The notes beneath the pieces were generated by a model. The model was not told the origin of the DNA, ran no database searches, and worked only from the letters and a program-made list of their open reading frames with translations. A stretch of DNA of 14,736 nt, from NCBI GenBank assembly GCA_913046275.1, contig CAJWSE010000013.1, positions 1 to 14,736 of the forward strand, given 5' to 3'. Made by a program: the position numbers and the translations under genes. The DNA is from an uncultured Phycisphaerae bacterium (lineage in GTDB: Bacteria > Planctomycetota > Phycisphaerae > Phycisphaerales > SM1A02). Shown piece by piece: positions 13,005-14,736 of the stretch. The stretch's first letter is position 1. Every line of letters begins with the position of its first letter.

Positions 13005-14050
13005 ATTGCAACCTCTAAATATCTAAGGCACATCCCAAAAGTAGTTGTCCATGCTGGCCCCATAGCTAATGCCGATGTGCTGTTAATCCAGGCAGATGGA
13101 TCTGCCACAAATCCGGACATGCCAAGACTTGAAGCGATTCCAGCACAACGTTCAGTATCATTAGCTCTATAGCCAGCGAAGATAACACGATCAACAACTC
13201 GGTTTGGAAAAAGCGAGTCATGGTGCCTAACGCAGCGCTCTAACTCACCTACAAGATATGCTTCCATGCACTCGCTAGTTTCTTTCGGCCCCACAAGCCT
13301 CCGTGCAGTCCGTTCTTCTCTTCTGGCAAAATTGGCTTTTACATTTGACAGTGCACTTGAATGTAATGAAAAATTTTTTACTTTTTTTGCTTGCCAATTT
13401 GTTTCTTCTGTGGAATTTCCTAAATGTATCCGGTGTGCAAAAACACAGTTAGCACCATGGGCGATCATAACCATGGCGAACTCTTCATCCAAATCTATTA
13501 ACATCGATGTTATCTTTTCATCCCGATCGCATCGATACAACTGATCAAAAGCTCGAATGGAGGGGTATAGTGGAACCGTTACAGCAATTACGGTAGCGTC
13601 TGCAGAATGGAGGTACTTAACAACTCGGCTCAACACAGTTCGTGGTACACCGACGCAAAGTAGTTCTTGCTTGGTGGATGAACCACTTCCAGTTGTTTTT
13701 GAGCACACAGTGCGAATTTCTGCGTCAAACCATTTTGAGTTAATTTCCATTAGTTTTTCTCTAATTTTCTCCTCTTCTTGTTTTCCGACTCGAATATGTT
13801 GGATGAGAACATCATTGCCAGCAATACAAGCAACACATTGTTTTCCTTTAAATGTCTTTATTGCTTCTAGCAAACCCGTAATATCGTCTATTGCAACTTC
13901 GACAGCATTTTGGAGCTCTAGTTTCGATCCTTTAAGTTGCATCAATCGAATGACATCGCTTCCAAACTGGACAGCAATGGGTTGCGGAGAGATACGCTTC
14001 GTAAGCCAAGCAAATGTTTCCATGAGCACACCGTCGGACTTTGCAGACAT
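13001..14050 (-). CDS. PilM-like actin-fold pilus assembly ATP-binding protein
   Basis: This 349-residue cytoplasmic protein is of the PilM/GspL-cyto type. Near the N-terminus IAVQFGSDVIRLMQLKG corresponds to the first phosphate loop and strand of PilM (typically IGIDIGSSSIKLVEL). A second actin-like nucleotide segment is MLIDLDEEFAMVMIAHG (about 183-199). Near the C-terminus RVIFAGYRAND matches the adenosine-binding GG region in relaxed form. The C-terminus (GPAWTTTFGMCLRYLE) resembles the final PilM helix. The acidic and glycine residues of the loops are only partly conserved (QFGSD in place of DIGSS), so ATP binding may be weakened. It is the first gene of the operon, with a 71-base gap to the signal peptidase gene upstream. 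Confidence 0.75.
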   Translation of the reverse strand: MSAKSDGVLMETFAWLTKRISPQPIAVQFGSDVIRLMQLKGSKLELQNAVEVAIDDITGLLEAIKTFKGKQCVACIAGNDVLIQHIRVGKQEEEKIREKLMEINSKWFDAEIRTVCSKTTGSGSSTKQELLCVGVPRTVLSRVVKYLHSADATVIAVTVPLYPSIRAFDQLYRCDRDEKITSMLIDLDEEFAMVMIAHGANCVFAHRIHLGNSTEETNWQAKKVKNFSLHSSALSNVKANFARREERTARRLVGPKETSECMEAYLVGELERCVRHHDSLFPNRVVDRVIFAGYRANDTERCAGIASSLGMSGFVADPSAWINSTSALAMGPAWTTTFGMCLRYLEVAI

Positions 14051-14069
14051 TCAATCAACATGTGTTCTA

Positions 14070-14099
14070 ATGAAAAATCCAAATGGTCGGGTTAGTCAA
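14070..14099 (-). promoter_or_regulatory. Candidate promoter of the pilMNOP-gspE operon
   Basis: On the minus strand, TTGACT (14099-14094, 5 of 6 to TTGACA) is followed by an 18-base spacer and TTTCAT (14075-14070, 4 of 6 to TATAAT). This would give a leader of about a dozen bases. It lies in the only gap in this block of minus-strand genes, 71 bases between lepB and pilM. No clear Shine-Dalgarno sequence is seen before the ATG at 14050. Confidence 0.35.
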
Positions 14100-14121
14100 A
14101 TTAATCGATTGAGTAATTGGA

Positions 14122-14736
14122 TTACCTGATAAATCGGAAACGATTAAATTCAGGTGTCAATGGTGGCGGAAGCCAATACACCCCCCATGCCTTACCGATT
14201 AGTAAATCTCGATTCACTACAAATGGCGTGCTATCGATTTGTGCAGCTACAAATTCGTCAGGGTTTCCCCACAAACGACCATCTAATGAATATGCACTAT
14301 TATCTCCTGCCATAAAGAACTGGTCTTCCTTGAGAACAGCAAGTTTCTCTGGATGCGTTCCATATGCTGGCGATCCTGCACGAACAAGTGCTTTATTCCC
14401 TGGCTTAGTTGGATTCTGCGATGCACGTGATGGCAATCTTGAACTTCTATAATATAAATCATGATCTACCGAAAGCCGTGTGATACTAAATGGGGAACCC
14501 TCAAAATGCCAAGCCAATGATGATGCTTGCTGCCCCGAGTGTGAAATTTCTTCAATTGGCACAGATGGAGCGACGTCTGCAGCAAGTCGCAATCGTTCTT
14601 CAGGTGAAAAATCATATGGAAGTTCTGCTATACGTTCGCCATTAATGTACATCGACATCATTTGATCAACATGCCAACATTCGATTCTAACAGGCATGTG
14701 AGAAATTAAAGACTTTAATGGGCGAACCAATTCATC
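14122..14736 (-). CDS. lepB: Signal peptidase I, C-terminal part
   Basis: This is the 3' part of a type I signal peptidase (family S26), which cuts signal peptides off exported proteins at the outer face of the inner membrane. The frame is open to the last base of the window (GAT GAA TTG GTT), so the gene begins outside; the TTG at 14730 is internal. The conserved box E is clear: FFMAGDNSAYSLDGRLWG, close to the canonical GDN-S-DSR-WG. It is followed by the usual TPF...IGKAWGVYW ending. The catalytic Ser and Lys would be upstream and are not visible. Between them and box E there is a long extra domain (about 110 residues here, IECWHVDQMMSMYINGERIAELPYDFSPEERLRL), far longer than in E. coli-like short enzymes. 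It may serve the neighbouring assembly operon, but LepB is generally a housekeeping enzyme. Confidence 0.88.
   Translation of the reverse strand, partial: DELVRPLKSLISHMPVRIECWHVDQMMSMYINGERIAELPYDFSPEERLRLAADVAPSVPIEEISHSGQQASSLAWHFEGSPFSITRLSVDHDLYYRSSRLPSRASQNPTKPGNKALVRAGSPAYGTHPEKLAVLKEDQFFMAGDNSAYSLDGRLWGNPDEFVAAQIDSTPFVVNRDLLIGKAWGVYWLPPPLTPEFNRFRFIR

Noticed and set aside
14113..14125. Inverted repeat GTAAT-TGG-ATTAC at the end of lepB as terminator
   Set aside because: It has only a 5-bp AT-rich stem, overlaps the lepB stop codon and has no T-run in the direction of transcription.
13557..14129. 190-codon open frame on the plus strand
   Set aside because: It is antisense to the PilM-like gene, low in recognisable motifs and rich in Ser/Thr as expected from a reversed coding strand.
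1..14736. tRNA, rRNA, CRISPR array, transposon, phage or riboswitch
   Set aside because: All gaps between genes are under about 90 bases. I saw no cloverleaf-like sequence, spaced direct repeats, transposase or integrase motifs, or long structured leader.

Overview
The window is a gene-dense, AT-rich piece of a bacterial chromosome with no intergenic gap longer than about 90 bases. The best guess is a planctomycete of the Phycisphaerae type, probably from an uncultured low-GC lineage. The clues are a secreted hydrolase-like protein ending in a two-repeat type I dockerin (DINEDG...IIDAWGEC style), an unusual signal peptidase I, the futalosine route to menaquinone, a HisRS with a planctomycete/plastid-like motif 3, and few Shine-Dalgarno sequences. 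This assignment is an inference from protein style, not from a marker gene.

Layout. (1) 1-1403, plus strand: the 3' end of a biotin-dependent acyl-CoA carboxylase carboxyltransferase (methylcrotonyl-CoA/glutaconyl-CoA type), coupled by ATGA to a short-chain dehydrogenase. (2) 1436-3073, plus: an exported SGNH-like protein with a dockerin tail, preceded by a near-consensus promoter. (3) 4798-3070, minus: a tight operon of ispF, a MESH1-like small alarmone hydrolase and a LolA-like exported protein. Its end meets the dockerin gene tail to tail, with the two stop codons overlapping. (4) 4848-5348, plus: a small putative lipoprotein divergent from ispF. (5) 5433-8933, plus: an acyl-CoA mutase large subunit, hisS (GTG start) and mqnB, packed with 0-3 bases between genes. 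(6) 9004-9543, plus: a DUF456 membrane protein, again meeting its convergent neighbour with overlapping stops. (7) 14736-9540, minus: the 3' part of signal peptidase I, then a five-gene operon resembling pilM-pilN-pilO-pilP and a GspE/PilB ATPase. This operon is the inner-membrane platform and motor of a type IV pilus or type II secretion machine. Pilins, the polytopic PilC/GspF protein and the secretin are not in the window.

The most notable observation is in the mutase. It would be labelled methylmalonyl-CoA mutase by family, but the two residues that bind the methylmalonyl carboxylate are changed from Tyr to Phe and from Arg to Gln. That is the isobutyryl-CoA mutase pattern. Together with a methylcrotonyl-type carboxyltransferase 5 kb away, this suggests branched-chain acyl-CoA metabolism rather than the propionate pathway. 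Second, four transcription-unit starts have a -10-like hexamer ending only 6 or 7 bases before the ATG, which suggests leaderless mRNAs. I saw no tRNA, rRNA, CRISPR, insertion sequence or phage gene. Nothing here amounts to a wholly new system.
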